NCBI RefSeq assembly: GCF_022568835.1 | Contig: NZ_JAKZHV010000010.1 | Coordinates: 87,296-151,295 of the forward strand | Length of the DNA stretch: 64,000 nucleotides | Reading direction: 5' to 3' | From: Arsenicicoccus piscis | GTDB lineage: Bacteria > Actinomycetota > Actinomycetes > Actinomycetales > Dermatophilaceae | Shown here: one piece after another, positions 8,697-20,962 of the stretch | How the letters are laid out: each line of letters begins with the position of its first letter | Numbering within the stretch: position 1 is the stretch's first letter | Position numbers and translations under genes: made by a program | The notes under the pieces: generated by a model | Databases searched by the model: none | The model's input: only the letters and a program-made list of their open reading frames with translations | What the model was told of the DNA's origin: nothing

Positions 8697-9205
8697 TAGT
8701 TTTCACAAGCGGCCGTTCGAGCCGTCCTGTGACCGAGGCGATGCTGCGCGGGGCGCTCGTCCCGACCGGCCTGCTGCTTCCGCTCGCCGCCCTCGGGGGC
8801 TGGCTGGCGGACGGCCCGGCCGGTGCGGGCTCGGCCGTCTTCGCGGTCGTCCTCGTGGCCGGCTTCTTCACCGTCGGCTTCCTCGGCGTCCGCGAGGTGG
8901 TCAAGTTCGACGGTGGGCTCAGTCTGATCGGTGCGCTCCTGGTCTACGGCACCCAGCTCGGCATCTTGATGCTGGTCCTGGTGCTCGCCCGGGACGCGCC
9001 GTGGGTCCGAGAGGGCCCGGTGGCGGTCGCCGCCGTGGCGGCGACGCTCGCCTGGCAGGGCGGGCTGACCGCCGGGTGGCTGCGCGGTCGGCACCAGGTC
9101 TACGACCTGGAGCGCGAGCGGGAGGATGCGGACCGCGACCAGGCGGGCCAGGATGGGGCGCACGACCGGCGCGCACCGACGACGCAGGCGAAGGAGGAGA
9201 CGTGA
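8693..9205 (+). CDS. AtpI-like membrane protein upstream of atpB
   Basis: 170-residue protein with about four hydrophobic helices and a charged, Glu/Arg-rich C-terminal tail. Position (between wecA and atpB) and topology match the mycobacterial Rv1303-type 'ATP synthase protein I' group, thought to help c-ring assembly or ion homeostasis. GTG 8693 is supported by AGGAG at 8683-8687 and overlaps the wecA stop. Family identity is by position and topology, not by motif. Confidence 0.7.
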   Translation: MIVFTSGRSSRPVTEAMLRGALVPTGLLLPLAALGGWLADGPAGAGSAVFAVVLVAGFFTVGFLGVREVVKFDGGLSLIGALLVYGTQLGILMLVLVLARDAPWVREGPVAVAAVAATLAWQGGLTAGWLRGRHQVYDLEREREDADRDQAGQDGAHDRRAPTTQAKEET

Positions 9206-9453
9206 CCGACCACGAGGGGACCACCCCTTCGCCGGACGCTCCGAAGGAGACGCCGCGATCGGCGCACTCGCTCGCCCAGTCGACGGCCACCGACGTCACC
9301 GCCTACCTGCTGGCCGGCCCCATCACCTTCGGCGCCATCGGCTGGGCGATCGACGAGGTCGCCGACACCTCCTACGGGGTCGCGATCGGCGCGTTGTTCG
9401 GCATGGCCGTAGCGCTCTACCTGGTGTGGTTCCGGTACGGTAGGTCCCGATGA
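9202..9453 (+). CDS. Small AtpZ/AtpI-type membrane protein
   Basis: 83-residue protein with two hydrophobic helices (about 32-50 and 58-77) joined by a short loop with Asp-Glu (IDEVADTSYG), the arrangement of AtpZ/AtpI-like proteins encoded before F1Fo operons. GTG start overlaps the preceding stop (GTGA), preceded by GAAGGAGGAG. Likely membrane partner in Fo assembly. Confidence 0.72.
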   Translation: MTDHEGTTPSPDAPKETPRSAHSLAQSTATDVTAYLLAGPITFGAIGWAIDEVADTSYGVAIGALFGMAVALYLVWFRYGRSR

Positions 9454-9529
9454 GGAGACAGCGTCGGGTCCCACCTGTGAAAGCCCTTATCCTTGACCCT
9501 GATCAGCAGACCTCATTGAGGAGACGCAC

Positions 9530-10342
9530 GTGAGTTTCACCGCCGCCCTGGCGCTGGCCCCCTCGTTCGCGACCGAGGACGGTGGAAGCTTCGAACCGCC
9601 GGCGCCCGCTGAGTTCTACCAGCCGGTCGGCACGCTGCTGGGGGTCGAGATCACCCGCTCGATGGTGCTCGCGCTGGTCGCGTTCGTCATCCTGGCGGTC
9701 TGGCTGCTCTCCACCACGCGCAAGGCTGCGGTAGTCCCGAGCAAGGCGCAGTGGATGACCGAGCAGATCTACGACTTCGTCCGCAACGGCATCTCGCGGG
9801 ACATGATCGGCAGCAAGGACTTCATGCGGTTCACGCCGCTGCTGTTCGCCCTGTTCGTCTTCATCCTGCTGAGCAACCTGTTCGGCTCGCTGCCGCTCGC
9901 GAACTTCCCGATCATGTCGCGCATCGGCTTCCCGATGGCCCTGGTGCTCATCGTCTACGTGATCTACCACGCCGTGGGCATCCAGAAGCACGGGCTCGGT
10001 GGCTACTTCAAGTCCATGGTCCCGCCCGGCCTGCCCAAGGCCATGGTCCCGATGATCTTCATCCTCGAGCTGAGCACCTTCTTCCTGGTCCGCCCGCTCA
10101 CGCTGTGCCTGCGACTCTTCGGCAACATGTTCGCCGGCCACATGCTGATGGGCGTGTTCATCCTCGGTAGCACCTACATGATGCTGTCGGGCAGTATCGG
10201 CCTGATGGCCGCCTCGGTCGGTGGCTGGGTGATGACCTTCCTGATGCAGCTGCTCGAGTTCCTGATCCAGGCGATCCAGGCCTACGTCTTCACCATGCTG
10301 GCCGCCTCCTACTTCGGTGGCGCCGTGGCCGACGAGCACTGA
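9530..10342 (+). CDS. atpB: F1Fo ATP synthase subunit a
   Basis: 270-residue membrane subunit that forms the two proton half-channels next to the c-ring. The essential arginine lies in the block [15 protein letters not shown] near residue 200 and the later [21 protein letters not shown] helix is conserved. GTG start at 9530 follows GAGGAG. First of seven Fo/F1 genes read in one direction. Confidence 0.97.
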   Translation: MSFTAALALAPSFATEDGGSFEPPAPAEFYQPVGTLLGVEITRSMVLALVAFVILAVWLLSTTRKAAVVPSKAQWMTEQIYDFVRNGISRDMIGSKDFMRFTPLLFALFVFILLSNLFGSLPLANFPIMSRIGFPMALVLIVYVIYHAVGIQKHGLGGYFKSMVPPGLPKAMVPMIFILELSTFFLVRPLTLCLRLFGNMFAGHMLMGVFILGSTYMMLSGSIGLMAASVGGWVMTFLMQLLEFLIQAIQAYVFTMLAASYFGGAVADEH

Positions 10343-10472
10343 GCGGACGCTCGGCGACCCCGAGCCCGCCGCGTGCTGTCACCCGAACCTTTCTGTCCCA
10401 CAACTGAACACACCCCTGAACGACCGGGTCGGCCCTTGGCCCGGGACATCTATCAGAAGGAAGAAATCGACC

Positions 10473-10679
10473 ATGACTGGCTCCATCGCGATCATCGGCT
10501 ACGGCCTCGCCTGCATCGGCCCTGGCATCGGCATCGGCCTCATCTTCGCTGCGCTGCTCAACGGCATCGCTCGCCAGCCCGAGGCCGCCGGCCTCCTTCG
10601 CCCGCAGGCCATCTTCGGCTTCGCCGTCGCCGAGGCGCTCGCGATCCTCGGCTTCGTCCTGTTCTTCCTCGCCCGATAA
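10473..10679 (+). CDS. atpE: F1Fo ATP synthase subunit c
   Basis: 68-residue hairpin of two hydrophobic helices, normal for actinobacteria. The polar loop RQPEA follows Arg34 and the proton-carrying carboxylate is Glu54 (AVAEALAIL). No sodium-binding signature is obvious, so a proton-driven ring is expected. AGAAGGAAG lies 6-14 nt before the ATG. The 130-nt gap from atpB is longer than the other gaps in the operon. Confidence 0.96.
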   Translation: MTGSIAIIGYGLACIGPGIGIGLIFAALLNGIARQPEAAGLLRPQAIFGFAVAEALAILGFVLFFLAR

Positions 10680-10726
10680 CGACCTCGGTCGCACCGAGCG
10701 AGATCGTCCGAGCGAAGGAGTAACGC

Positions 10727-11329
10727 GTGCAACTCGTCAACAGCGTGGCCGCTGTCGCCGTCGGCCTCCCGGCAGCAGGGGAGGAGGAGTCGGCGCACGG
10801 CAACCCGATCATCCCGCACATGCCGGAGTTCATCTGGAGCCTGATCATCTTCGGGCTCTTGTGGTTCGTCGTGGCGAAGTACGTCTCGCCGCGGCTGGAG
10901 CAGGCCTACCAGGCCCGCAAGGCGGCCATCGAAGGTGGCATGAGTCAGGCCGAGGAGGCCCAGCGCGAGGCCAACGAGGCCAAGGCCCGCTACGAGGCCC
11001 AGCTCGAGGACGCGCGCGACGAGGCCGCGCGGATCCGCGAGGAGGCCAAGGAGCAGGGTGCGGCGATCATCGCCGAGATGCGTGCTCAGGCCGGCGCCGA
11101 GGCGTCGCGCATCATCGAGAGCGCGCACCGGCAGATCGAGGCCGACCGCCAGCAGGCGTCGGTGTCGCTGCGCTCGGAGGTCGGCCGCCTGTCGATCGAC
11201 CTGGCGAGCCGCATCGTGGGCGAGTCCCTGCACGAGGAGACCCGGCAGAAGGGCATCGTCGACCGCTTCCTCGCCGAGCTCGAGTCCGGTGCGATCACGC
11301 CCCGGTCCGCGAGCGGGGACGAGCGCTGA
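10727..11329 (+). CDS. atpF: F1Fo ATP synthase subunit b
   Basis: 200-residue peripheral-stalk subunit: one membrane helix (about 27-45, FIWSLIIFGLLWFVV) and a long charged coiled coil rich in Glu, Ala, Arg and Gln that reaches up to delta. Start GTG 10727 after GAAGGAG. The stop codon overlaps the atpH start (TGATG). Confidence 0.96.
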   Translation: MQLVNSVAAVAVGLPAAGEEESAHGNPIIPHMPEFIWSLIIFGLLWFVVAKYVSPRLEQAYQARKAAIEGGMSQAEEAQREANEAKARYEAQLEDARDEAARIREEAKEQGAAIIAEMRAQAGAEASRIIESAHRQIEADRQQASVSLRSEVGRLSIDLASRIVGESLHEETRQKGIVDRFLAELESGAITPRSASGDER

Positions 11330-12141
11330 TGCAGGGCCAGTCCCGCACCGCGCAGGCCGAGACCCGTCGCTCGCTGCAGGCCGCCCTGGACTCCGGGGCG
11401 GACTGGAGGCAGCTGTCGGACGACCTGTTCAACGTGGTCGCGCTGCTCGACAGCAACGTCACCGTGCGTCGGGCGCTGGCCGACCCCACCCGTGAGGCCG
11501 ACACTCGTCGCGGCATCGCCGACCGGCTGCTGCGCGGCAAGATCGGTGACGCGGCGCTCGGTGTCGTGACCGCGGCGGTCGGCTCGCGCTGGTCGCACGA
11601 GCGGGACCTCGCGACGGCGCTCAACGAGGCCGCCGTCGAGGCCCAGGTCGCCATGGCGGACGCCGCCGGGCGCGCCGACGACGTCGAGGAGCAGCTGTTC
11701 CGCTTCGAGCGCACCGTCGCCGCGAACCCCGAGCTGCGGGACGCCCTCGGCGACCCGGCGCTCCCGGTCGACCGCAAGCTGTCGATCGTCGACCAGCTGC
11801 TGGGCGACCGGGTGCACCCCGAGACCGCTCGGCTGCTCCGCCAGGTCGTCCTCAACCCGCGGGGCCGTCGGTTCGGCCCGGCGCTCGAGGACATCCTCGA
11901 CGTGGCCGCCCGGCGGCGCTCCCAGCTGGCTGCGGTCGTCACCGTCGCCACCGAGCTGGACCAGGCCCGGCACGACCGGCTCGCCGCAGCCCTCGGCTCG
12001 ATCTACGGCCGGCCCGTCCAGCTGAAGGTCGTCGTGGACCCCGCGGTGGTCGGCGGCATCCGGGTGCAGGTCTGCTACGACGTCATCGACGGCACCATCT
12101 CGAGCAAGCTCGACAGCGCACGACGGCACTTTGGCGCCTAG
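11329..12141 (+). CDS. atpH: F1Fo ATP synthase subunit delta
   Basis: 270-residue delta (OSCP-like) subunit linking the stalk to F1. It is longer than the approximately 180 residues of enteric delta because of an N-terminal extension, as in streptomycetes, but lacks the b-delta fusion seen in mycobacteria. The C-terminal block [15 protein letters not shown] is the conserved OSCP motif. Overlaps atpF by the TGATG junction. Confidence 0.95.
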   Translation: MQGQSRTAQAETRRSLQAALDSGADWRQLSDDLFNVVALLDSNVTVRRALADPTREADTRRGIADRLLRGKIGDAALGVVTAAVGSRWSHERDLATALNEAAVEAQVAMADAAGRADDVEEQLFRFERTVAANPELRDALGDPALPVDRKLSIVDQLLGDRVHPETARLLRQVVLNPRGRRFGPALEDILDVAARRRSQLAAVVTVATELDQARHDRLAAALGSIYGRPVQLKVVVDPAVVGGIRVQVCYDVIDGTISSKLDSARRHFGA

Positions 12142-12209
12142 CCCGCCGTCATCCGATCATCCACAGGACGCACTTCCGGTCCGCCGGACCACATGAGGAG
12201 AGATACACA

Positions 12210-13844
12210 ATGACGGAGCTTTCGATCCGTCCGGAGGAGATCCGGGACGCCCTGGACCACTTCGTTCAGTCATACGAGCCCGGTGCGGCCACCCGCGAAG
12301 AGGTCGGCATCGTGGCGGACGCCGGAGACGGCATCGCCCACGTCGAGGGCCTGCCCTCGTGCATGACGAACGAGCTGCTCGAGTTCGAGGACGGCACCCT
12401 CGGCCTGGCGCTGAACCTCGACGTGCACGACATCGGTGTCGTCATCCTCGGTGACTTCGCCGGGATCGAGGAGGGCCAGCAGGTCAAGCGCACCGGCGAG
12501 GTGCTCTCCGTCCCCGTCGGCGACGCCTTCCTCGGCCGCGTGGTCAACCCGCTCGGCCAGCCGATCGACGGTCTCGGCGAGATCCGCGCCGACGCCCGCC
12601 GCGCGCTCGAGCTCCAGGCGCCGACGGTCGTCCAGCGCAAGTCGGTCCACGAGCCGCTGCAGACCGGCATCAAGGCGATCGACTCGATGATCCCGATCGG
12701 TCGTGGTCAGCGTCAGCTGATCATCGGTGACCGCCAGACCGGCAAGACCACGGTCGCGGTCGACACGATCATCAACCAGAAGGCCAACTGGGACTCCGGC
12801 GACCCCGACAAGCAGGTGCGCTGCATCTACGTCGCGATCGGCCAGAAGGGCTCGACCATCGCGTCGGTCCGCGGCACCCTCGAGGAGGCCGGCGCGCTCG
12901 ACTACACGACGATCGTCGCGGCCCCCGCGTCCGATGCGGCCGGCTTCAAGTACCTCGCCCCCTACACCGGCTCGGCCATCGGCCAGCACTGGATGTACCA
13001 GGGCAAGCACGTCCTCATCGTGTTCGACGACCTGTCCAAGCAGGCCGAGGCCTACCGCGCCGTGTCGCTGCTGCTGCGCCGCCCGCCGGGCCGCGAGGCC
13101 TACCCGGGTGACGTGTTCTACCTGCACTCGCGGCTGCTCGAGCGTTGCGCCAAGCTCTCGGACGACCTCGGCGCCGGCTCCATGACGGGTCTGCCGATCA
13201 TCGAGACCAAGGCGGGTGACGTCTCGGCCTACATCCCGACCAACGTCATCTCGATCACCGACGGACAGATCTACCTGCAGGGTGACCTGTTCAACGCCAA
13301 CGTGCGCCCGGCCGTCGACGTGGGCATCTCGGTGTCCCGCGTCGGTGGCGCCGCCCAGATCAAGGCGATGAAGGACGTCTCCGGTCGTCTGAAGGTGGAC
13401 CTCGCGCAGTTCCGCGCCATGGAGGCGTTCGCCATGTTCGCCTCCGACCTCGACCCCGCCTCGCGCCAGCAGCTGGCTCGTGGTGCGCGCCTGGTCGAGC
13501 TGCTCAAGCAGCCGCAGGCCTCGCCGATGCCGGTCGAGGAGCAGGTCCTGGTCGTGTGGGCCGGCACCTCCGGCAAGCTGGACGAGGTCGCCGTCGAGGA
13601 CGTGCGTCGCTTCGAGAGCGAGTTCTTGGACTTCGTGCGCCGTGAGCGCCCCGGCATCCTCGACGGGATCCGCGAGACCAAGAAGCTCGACGACGCCAGC
13701 CGCGCGGCCATGGCCGACGCGATGGACGCGTTCTCGTCGCAGTTCCGCTCCGGCACGCCGCACGCCGGCGTCCACGCCGGTCACGAGGAGTTCGGCGAGC
13801 TCCCCGAGTCCAGCAGCGACCGCGCGCAGATCGAGAAGCACTAG
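12210..13844 (+). CDS. atpA: F1Fo ATP synthase subunit alpha
   Basis: 544-residue non-catalytic nucleotide-binding subunit. Walker A is GDRQTGKT (about 173-180); a long C-terminal tail of about 40 residues (Ala/Ser/His-rich) extends past the usual end, as in other actinobacteria. Preceded by GAGGAGA. A GC-rich hairpin follows it before atpG. Confidence 0.97.
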   Translation: MTELSIRPEEIRDALDHFVQSYEPGAATREEVGIVADAGDGIAHVEGLPSCMTNELLEFEDGTLGLALNLDVHDIGVVILGDFAGIEEGQQVKRTGEVLSVPVGDAFLGRVVNPLGQPIDGLGEIRADARRALELQAPTVVQRKSVHEPLQTGIKAIDSMIPIGRGQRQLIIGDRQTGKTTVAVDTIINQKANWDSGDPDKQVRCIYVAIGQKGSTIASVRGTLEEAGALDYTTIVAAPASDAAGFKYLAPYTGSAIGQHWMYQGKHVLIVFDDLSKQAEAYRAVSLLLRRPPGREAYPGDVFYLHSRLLERCAKLSDDLGAGSMTGLPIIETKAGDVSAYIPTNVISITDGQIYLQGDLFNANVRPAVDVGISVSRVGGAAQIKAMKDVSGRLKVDLAQFRAMEAFAMFASDLDPASRQQLARGARLVELLKQPQASPMPVEEQVLVVWAGTSGKLDEVAVEDVRRFESEFLDFVRRERPGILDGIRETKKLDDASRAAMADAMDAFSSQFRSGTPHAGVHAGHEEFGELPESSSDRAQIEKH

Positions 13845-13851
13845 GTCCGCT

Positions 13852-13877
13852 CGTCCCCGGCCACCCGGCCGGGGACG
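13852..13877 (+). other. Intercistronic hairpin between atpA and atpG
   Basis: An 11-bp perfect stem (CGTCCCCGGCC paired with its complement) with an ACCC loop, only 7 nt after the atpA stop and 45 nt before atpG. No T run, so it may be an mRNA-processing, stability or attenuation element rather than a full terminator. Confidence 0.5.
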
Positions 13878-13921
13878 GCGGTCCCTTCCAGGCACGAGCA
13901 GACGAAGAGAGGCGGAAACAC

Positions 13922-16335
<2,414 letters not shown>

Positions 16336-16347
16336 CGCGCCGCTGAC

Positions 16348-16375
16348 GGCGGCGCCGGCCTCGGTCGGCGCCGCC
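16348..16375 (+). terminator. First hairpin after atpD
   Basis: GGCGGCGCC and its complement GGCGCCGCC separated by 10 nt, 13 nt after the atpD stop; no T run. Probably helps termination together with the stronger hairpin just downstream. Confidence 0.5.
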
Positions 16376-16396
16376 GGACCACCGGACCAGAGCGCG

Positions 16397-16426
16397 AAGG
16401 CCGCCACCCGATCGGGTGGCGGCCTT
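16397..16426. terminator. Bidirectional terminator between atpD and the glycan cluster
   Basis: A 13-bp perfect stem (AAGGCCGCCACCC with its complement) closed by a GATC tetraloop; on the + strand it is flanked by AA/TT. It lies between the converging atpD and glycosyltransferase genes and could stop both transcripts. Confidence 0.8.
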
Positions 16427-16446
16427 CGTCGTTGTGGCTGGGTCGG

Positions 16447-17757
16447 TCAGCGGGCAGCGCGCTCCTGCACCTCGCGCAGGAAGGTCTCCATCGCCGCGGC
16501 CTCGAGGCCGGGCGTGAAGCCCGCCTCGACGGCGCGCCGGCCGGCCGCACCCATGGCACGGCGGCGGTCCGGGTCCTGCGCGAGGTCGACCAGCGCGTCG
16601 GCGAGCAGGTCGGCCCGCCCGGCGTTGACCACGTGGCCCATGGCCCCGTCCTCGACCAGCTCGGCCACGCCGGCGATGCGGGTGGTGACGACCGGCAGCT
16701 CGGTGGCGAGCGCCTCCATCAGGACGACGGGCAGGCCCTCCTGGAAGGACGGCAGCACGAACACGTCGGCCCAGTGGTACCAGTCCAGGATGTCGTCCTG
16801 GCCGACCGGCCCGAGCAGGGTGACCGACGAGGCCAGCTGGTCGGCCTCGATCTGGTGGGTCAGGGTGGCCGCGAGCTCGCCGGCGCCGATGAACCGCACG
16901 TCGACCGCGACGCCGCGCGCCTGCAGTTCGCGAACCGCGTCGAGCAGCACCGGGCCGCCCTTCTCGGGCACCAGCCGACCCACGTAGAGCACCCGCAGCG
17001 GCTCGCCGTCACGCCCGGCGCGCTGGTCGGCCGGGGGCACGAAGCGGTCGGTGTCGACGGTCATGTGGACGATCGACATCTTGGGCCACTCGACCGGGTC
17101 GACCAAGCGCATCAGCTGGCTGCGGCAGAAGTCGGAGATGGCGGAGATGCCGTCGGCAGATCGGACCTTCGCGGCCAGGTCGACCTTCTCGACCCGCTCG
17201 AACTCGGTGGGGCCGTGCATGGTCATCGACCAGGCCCACCCGGCGTCCGGTCCGTCCAGCAGCCGCCCGAGGGCGACGGTCAGCCGCGCGACATCGGCCG
17301 AGACGTTGGCGAAGTGCACGTGGACGTGCCGCAGCCCCCGCTGCTCCATGTAGTGGTGCAGCACGACGGCCTCGGCGAAGTAGAAGCCCTGCCACAGCCG
17401 CGACCGGGCGGTCAGCTCGCCGCTGCGCAGCGCCTGGGCGAGGACCTTGGCGTAGGCGCGCGGCTCGCGCGCCGCCAGGGCGCGGTGCGCGGCGAGGATC
17501 TCCGCCCGCGGCGCGTCCTTGATCGGCGTCGTGGTGGCGGCGTCGGCGCGCATGGCGGCCGAGCGCAGTTCGCTCTCGGGGCAGGTGCTGATGGTGAACG
17601 TGTCCACCTCGACCCCGCGCTCACGCAGCGCGTGCACCTCGCGCTCGATGAAGGTGTGCGACAGCTTGGGGTACTGGCTGACCAGGTAGGCCACCCGCAG
17701 CGGCCCGCTCGGGGCGGTGCCGTCGACGTCGCTCGGGGCAAGGGCGGGACTCGTCAT
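16447..17757 (-). CDS. Glycosyltransferase family 4 (GT-B fold)
   Basis: 436-residue GT-B glycosyltransferase. The N-terminal acceptor domain starts LRVAYLVSQYPKLSHTFI, typical of colanic-acid/EPS enzymes; the C-terminal donor domain has LYVGRLVPEKG and the EX7E-like motif in SFQEGLPVVLMEAL. It would add a sugar from a nucleotide-sugar donor to a lipid-linked glycan at the inner face of the membrane; the sugar cannot be told. Last gene of the left arm of the glycan cluster, 82 nt from the next glycosyltransferase. Confidence 0.88.
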   Translation of the reverse strand: MTSPALAPSDVDGTAPSGPLRVAYLVSQYPKLSHTFIEREVHALRERGVEVDTFTISTCPESELRSAAMRADAATTTPIKDAPRAEILAAHRALAAREPRAYAKVLAQALRSGELTARSRLWQGFYFAEAVVLHHYMEQRGLRHVHVHFANVSADVARLTVALGRLLDGPDAGWAWSMTMHGPTEFERVEKVDLAAKVRSADGISAISDFCRSQLMRLVDPVEWPKMSIVHMTVDTDRFVPPADQRAGRDGEPLRVLYVGRLVPEKGGPVLLDAVRELQARGVAVDVRFIGAGELAATLTHQIEADQLASSVTLLGPVGQDDILDWYHWADVFVLPSFQEGLPVVLMEALATELPVVTTRIAGVAELVEDGAMGHVVNAGRADLLADALVDLAQDPDRRRAMGAAGRRAVEAGFTPGLEAAAMETFLREVQERAAR

Positions 17758-17839
17758 GGCTGGTAGCGGCTTCCTCTGGGGGACTGGTCGGGCAGGTCGG
17801 GGCTGGTCCGAGACTGGTGGGGCTGGTGGGGGAGAAGCC

Positions 17840-18718
17840 TCACCGCGTGGAGGCGTCCCGCTCCCAGGTGGTGGTGTCGGCGCGGCGCGCCTTGAGCCGC
17901 GCGGCGACCGTCACGCCGAGGTAGGCGATCGCCGCGGGCACCAGCGTGGGTCGACGGCGCACGAGCCCACCGAGCGCGGACACCGTAGACCCCGTGCTCG
18001 CCGTGAAGTCGTGGGCGTCGGAGCCGGGGAGCTCACCGGCGGCGGCCACCCGGGCTACCTCGGCGTTGCCCTTGGCGATGCGGACCCGGACCTTGAGCAG
18101 GTCGGCCGCCGTGCGGGGCGCCTGCACGGCGAAGGTGCCGGGCACGATGATCCGCTCGCTCTGCTCGAACAGGCGCTGGATGAACAGGTCGTCGGCGTTG
18201 AGGTCGGGGAAGCGGTCGAACCGGGCGCGACCCGCCTGCGACAGGCCGTAGATGCCGAGCCCGACGAGGCCCTCCTTGACGTAGGGCAGCTCGCGGAAGC
18301 AGGCGTAGTAGGCGCGCACGACAGGGTCGCTGTCGGACGTCACGAAGCGCACGTGCGGGGACGCGGCGCGTGGGGCGTCGGTCGACAAGGCGTCCACGAG
18401 CTGGTCGAGGGCGCCGGGGTCGAGGACGATGTCGGCGTCGAGGAACAGCCGGGGGAAGGCCGTGGCGGCTGCGTCGCCCTCGTTGAGGGCGTTGGCCTTG
18501 CCCGGGGTGGCGAGGTCGAGGACGACCAGACCGGGCAGCCGGTCGGCGTAGGAGCGGGCGACCTCCACGGTGCGGTCGGAGCACCCGTTGGCGGCCACGA
18601 CGACCTGCAACGGGCGCTCGGTGGAGGAGGCCAACGACTCGAGGCAACGGCCGATGACCCGCTCCTCGTCGTGCGCCGGGATGACGACGGAGGCCGCGAA
18701 CTCGGTCGGGTCAGACAT
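17840..18718 (-). CDS. Glycosyltransferase family 2
   Basis: 292-residue GT-A enzyme. SVVIPAHDEERVIGRCL at the N terminus, the DxD-like LFLDADIVL near residue 95 and a short C-terminal hydrophobic stretch (about 258-275) that may attach it to the membrane. Its start overlaps the end of the upstream glycosyltransferase gene by 8 nt, so the two are coupled. Donor and acceptor unknown. Confidence 0.87.
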   Translation of the reverse strand: MSDPTEFAASVVIPAHDEERVIGRCLESLASSTERPLQVVVAANGCSDRTVEVARSYADRLPGLVVLDLATPGKANALNEGDAAATAFPRLFLDADIVLDPGALDQLVDALSTDAPRAASPHVRFVTSDSDPVVRAYYACFRELPYVKEGLVGLGIYGLSQAGRARFDRFPDLNADDLFIQRLFEQSERIIVPGTFAVQAPRTAADLLKVRVRIAKGNAEVARVAAAGELPGSDAHDFTASTGSTVSALGGLVRRRPTLVPAAIAYLGVTVAARLKARRADTTTWERDASTR

Positions 18719-19727
18719 TGGTGCGCCCCATCTCGTGGTCCGCGCGCTGCAGTCGGCTGGCGTAGAGCCGAGCCGCCGGCTGGAAGCGAAGCGCCTTGGC
18801 CTTCAACGCGATTCGCCGGTTGCTCGGGTTCAACCGGGCAGCGAGCGCGAAGTGCTCGGCGGCGGCCGACGCGTCACCGGCGCGCAGCGCGGCGTCGCCG
18901 GCGTTGAGCGCCTGCTGGGTGGAGCCGCAGGCGAGCCGCAGCTGCAGATAGCTGCGCTCGTCGTCGGTGAGCGTGTCGCCGAAGCCGTCGAGCACGTGCT
19001 GGAGCACCAGCTGCTCACCGGAGTACATCCGCTCGTGCTGGGTGGACAGCGACCCCGACGTGCGCCGGTAGAGCGCGTGCGGCTTCTTCTGGAAGCTCAC
19101 CCGCCAGCCGCTGTAGATCGCCCGCGCCCAGAAGTCGTAGTCCTCGCAGACGCGCATCGACTCGTCGTAGCCGCCGAGCTCGACCCACATGGCCTTCGGG
19201 AACAGGCTGAACACGGCGACGAAGTTGAACTCGAGGATCTGCGCGCGCTGCTGGTCGTCGGCCGGGTAGCCACTCGGCAGCACGGTGCGCCCGGGCGTGA
19301 TGCCGGCGGAGGTCATCAGGTAGCCGTCGGAGGTGACGAACCGGCGCCCGCTGCCGTCTGCCGCGAGGACAGCCATGGCGTCGGCGACCATCGGCGGCAG
19401 CGCCAGGTCGTCGGCGTCCAGCGTGAGGATGTAGTCGCCCGTGGCCGCGGCGATCGCGGCGTTGCGGGCCGCCGGCAGCCCGCGGTTGGGCTGGGTGACG
19501 ACTCGGACCAGGTCGCCGTAGGCCGCCGCGATGGCGGCGGTGCGGTCGGTCGCACCGTCGTCGGTGACGACGACCTCGATGTTGGGGTAGGTCTGGGTGA
19601 GCGCGGAGCTGATCGCCGCACCCAGGTAGCTCTCGGCCTGGTAGGCCGGGATGATGATGCTGACCAGGGGCTCAGCGGTGGGGGACTGAGCGGTGGGGGA
19701 CTCAGCCTTGGGGGACTCAGCGGTCAC
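18711..19727 (-). CDS. Glycosyltransferase family 2 with Ser-Pro-Thr-Ala N-terminal repeats
   Basis: 338-residue GT-A enzyme: VSIIIPAYQAESYLGAAI, DDGATDRT and the metal-binding LTLDADDL block. About 80 C-terminal residues form a helical tail (LNAGDAALRAGDAS and following) resembling a degenerate TPR unit. The GTG at 19727 overlaps the stop of the WecG-like gene (GTGA). The first 20 residues are encoded by a 15-bp tandem repeat, so that part may vary between strains. Confidence 0.85.
   Translation of the reverse strand: MTAESPKAESPTAQSPTAEPLVSIIIPAYQAESYLGAAISSALTQTYPNIEVVVTDDGATDRTAAIAAAYGDLVRVVTQPNRGLPAARNAAIAAATGDYILTLDADDLALPPMVADAMAVLAADGSGRRFVTSDGYLMTSAGITPGRTVLPSGYPADDQQRAQILEFNFVAVFSLFPKAMWVELGGYDESMRVCEDYDFWARAIYSGWRVSFQKKPHALYRRTSGSLSTQHERMYSGEQLVLQHVLDGFGDTLTDDERSYLQLRLACGSTQQALNAGDAALRAGDASAAAEHFALAARLNPSNRRIALKAKALRFQPAARLYASRLQRADHEMGRTNV
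19667..19725. repeat. 15-bp tandem repeat in a glycosyltransferase N terminus
   Basis: Units GGGGACTGAGCGGTG (19681), GGGGACTCAGCCTTG (19696) and GGGGACTCAGCGGTC (19711), preceded by a partial unit. In the coding direction they give (E-S-P-T/K-A) pentapeptides. In-frame unit number changes would not break the gene. Confidence 0.75.
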
Positions 19728-20962
19728 GACTTCTCCGTTGCCTTCCAGGTGCGGTAGAGGAACAGCGGGTTGCCGAGCACGTAGCGCCGCCACATCCGGC
19801 GCGGCTCCTTCAGCAGCCGCCACACCCACTCCAGGCCGACCTCGCGCAGGAACAGCGGTGCGCGCGGGATGGTGCCAGAGGTGATGTCGAACAACGCGCC
19901 GACGCCGAAGCGCACCGGCACGGTCAGCTGGTCGTGGTGTGCGGTGAGCCAGGCCTCCTGCTGCGGGACGCCCATCGCGACGAGCAGGACGTCGGCGCCG
20001 CTGGCGTTGATCCGCTCGATCACCTGGTCGGTCTCGGCCTCGGTGAAGTAGCCGTGCTGGGTCCCGGCGATCTTCAGGCCCGGGTGGTCGGCCACCATGA
20101 TCTCGGCGCTCGCCTGAGCGATCCCGGGCCGGGCGCCGAGCAGGAACAGCGACAGCCCCTCCTTCGCCGCGCGGGCGCACAGCAGCGGGAACAGGTCGGT
20201 GCCGTTGACGTTCTCACGGACGGCGTGCCCGTGCCGGGTGGCGGCGATGCGCACGCCCACGCCGTCGGGCCACACCCGCGCCATGTCGTTGAGCGCCGAG
20301 CGGTAGGCCTCGTCCTCGCACGCGATGTTGAGGCACCCCGGGTTGACGAAGGCCGCCAGCCAGCGTCCCTCGCCGGCATAGCGCCGCGGGTCCGGCCGGT
20401 CGCGCACGGCCGGGTCCAGCGCGTGCTCGACGATGAAGTCGATGGCCTGCGACATGGTGTCGTTGTCGATCCGCACCCCGAGCAGGCTGAACGCGCGCGG
20501 GGCGTCGAGCCCGCCGCCGGTGTGGCCGCCGGTCACGAGGTAGGTGATCCCGGCCTTGGCCGCCAGCTTGGCGGCCGCCCGCAGCGAGCGGTCCTCGTCG
20601 ATGGGGTCGACGACGTGCGTGATGCCGAGGTCCTGACGGGCGCGCTCCTGGGAGAACAGCCCGGCCTGGTTCGTCGACGGACGGGTCGACGGGCGGTCGG
20701 TAGAGCCGTCGGCGACCGTCGTCTGGTCAGGCGCCGGCGAGATGACGGCGGCCGGGCGCGGCTGCGGCTCGGGTCCGACGAATCGCATGTCGCCGGCGGC
20801 CACCGACAGCAGCTGCGCGAACTGGCCGCCCGGGGCGTCCCCGCTGAACGTGCGCAGCGTGAACGGCCGGCCGTCGGGCCCGACGACCTCGCCGTGCTCG
20901 AACACCCGACCGGTGCGCGCCAGCCCGTAGACGGCGCGGGGCACCCACACCGGCGAGAGCAC
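19724..20962 (-). CDS. WecG/TagA/CpsF glycosyltransferase fused to an N-terminal sugar-transferase remnant
   Basis: From the GTG at 20962, 412 residues. The C-terminal part (about 160-412) is a WecG/TagA/CpsF (GT26) domain: LLGVRIDNDTMSQAI, AAFVNPGCLNIA, WPDGVGVRI, LFLLGARPG and VAMGVPQQEAWL. These enzymes add a ManNAc-type sugar to a polyprenyl-linked primer. The N-terminal part matches shortened blocks of polyprenyl-phosphate sugar transferases (VGPDGRPFTL, AGDMRFVGPEPQPRP) without the catalytic middle. Homology continues upstream of 20962: the in-frame sequence to about 20998 encodes KILDKQVASALLVVLSP, like that family's membrane segment, but holds no ATG, GTG or TTG before a stop at about 21057. 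An AGAAGG site at 21010-21005 suggests initiation at CTG 20995 or ATC 20998. Confidence 0.78.
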   Translation of the reverse strand: MLSPVWVPRAVYGLARTGRVFEHGEVVGPDGRPFTLRTFSGDAPGGQFAQLLSVAAGDMRFVGPEPQPRPAAVISPAPDQTTVADGSTDRPSTRPSTNQAGLFSQERARQDLGITHVVDPIDEDRSLRAAAKLAAKAGITYLVTGGHTGGGLDAPRAFSLLGVRIDNDTMSQAIDFIVEHALDPAVRDRPDPRRYAGEGRWLAAFVNPGCLNIACEDEAYRSALNDMARVWPDGVGVRIAATRHGHAVRENVNGTDLFPLLCARAAKEGLSLFLLGARPGIAQASAEIMVADHPGLKIAGTQHGYFTEAETDQVIERINASGADVLLVAMGVPQQEAWLTAHHDQLTVPVRFGVGALFDITSGTIPRAPLFLREVGLEWVWRLLKEPRRMWRRYVLGNPLFLYRTWKATEKS

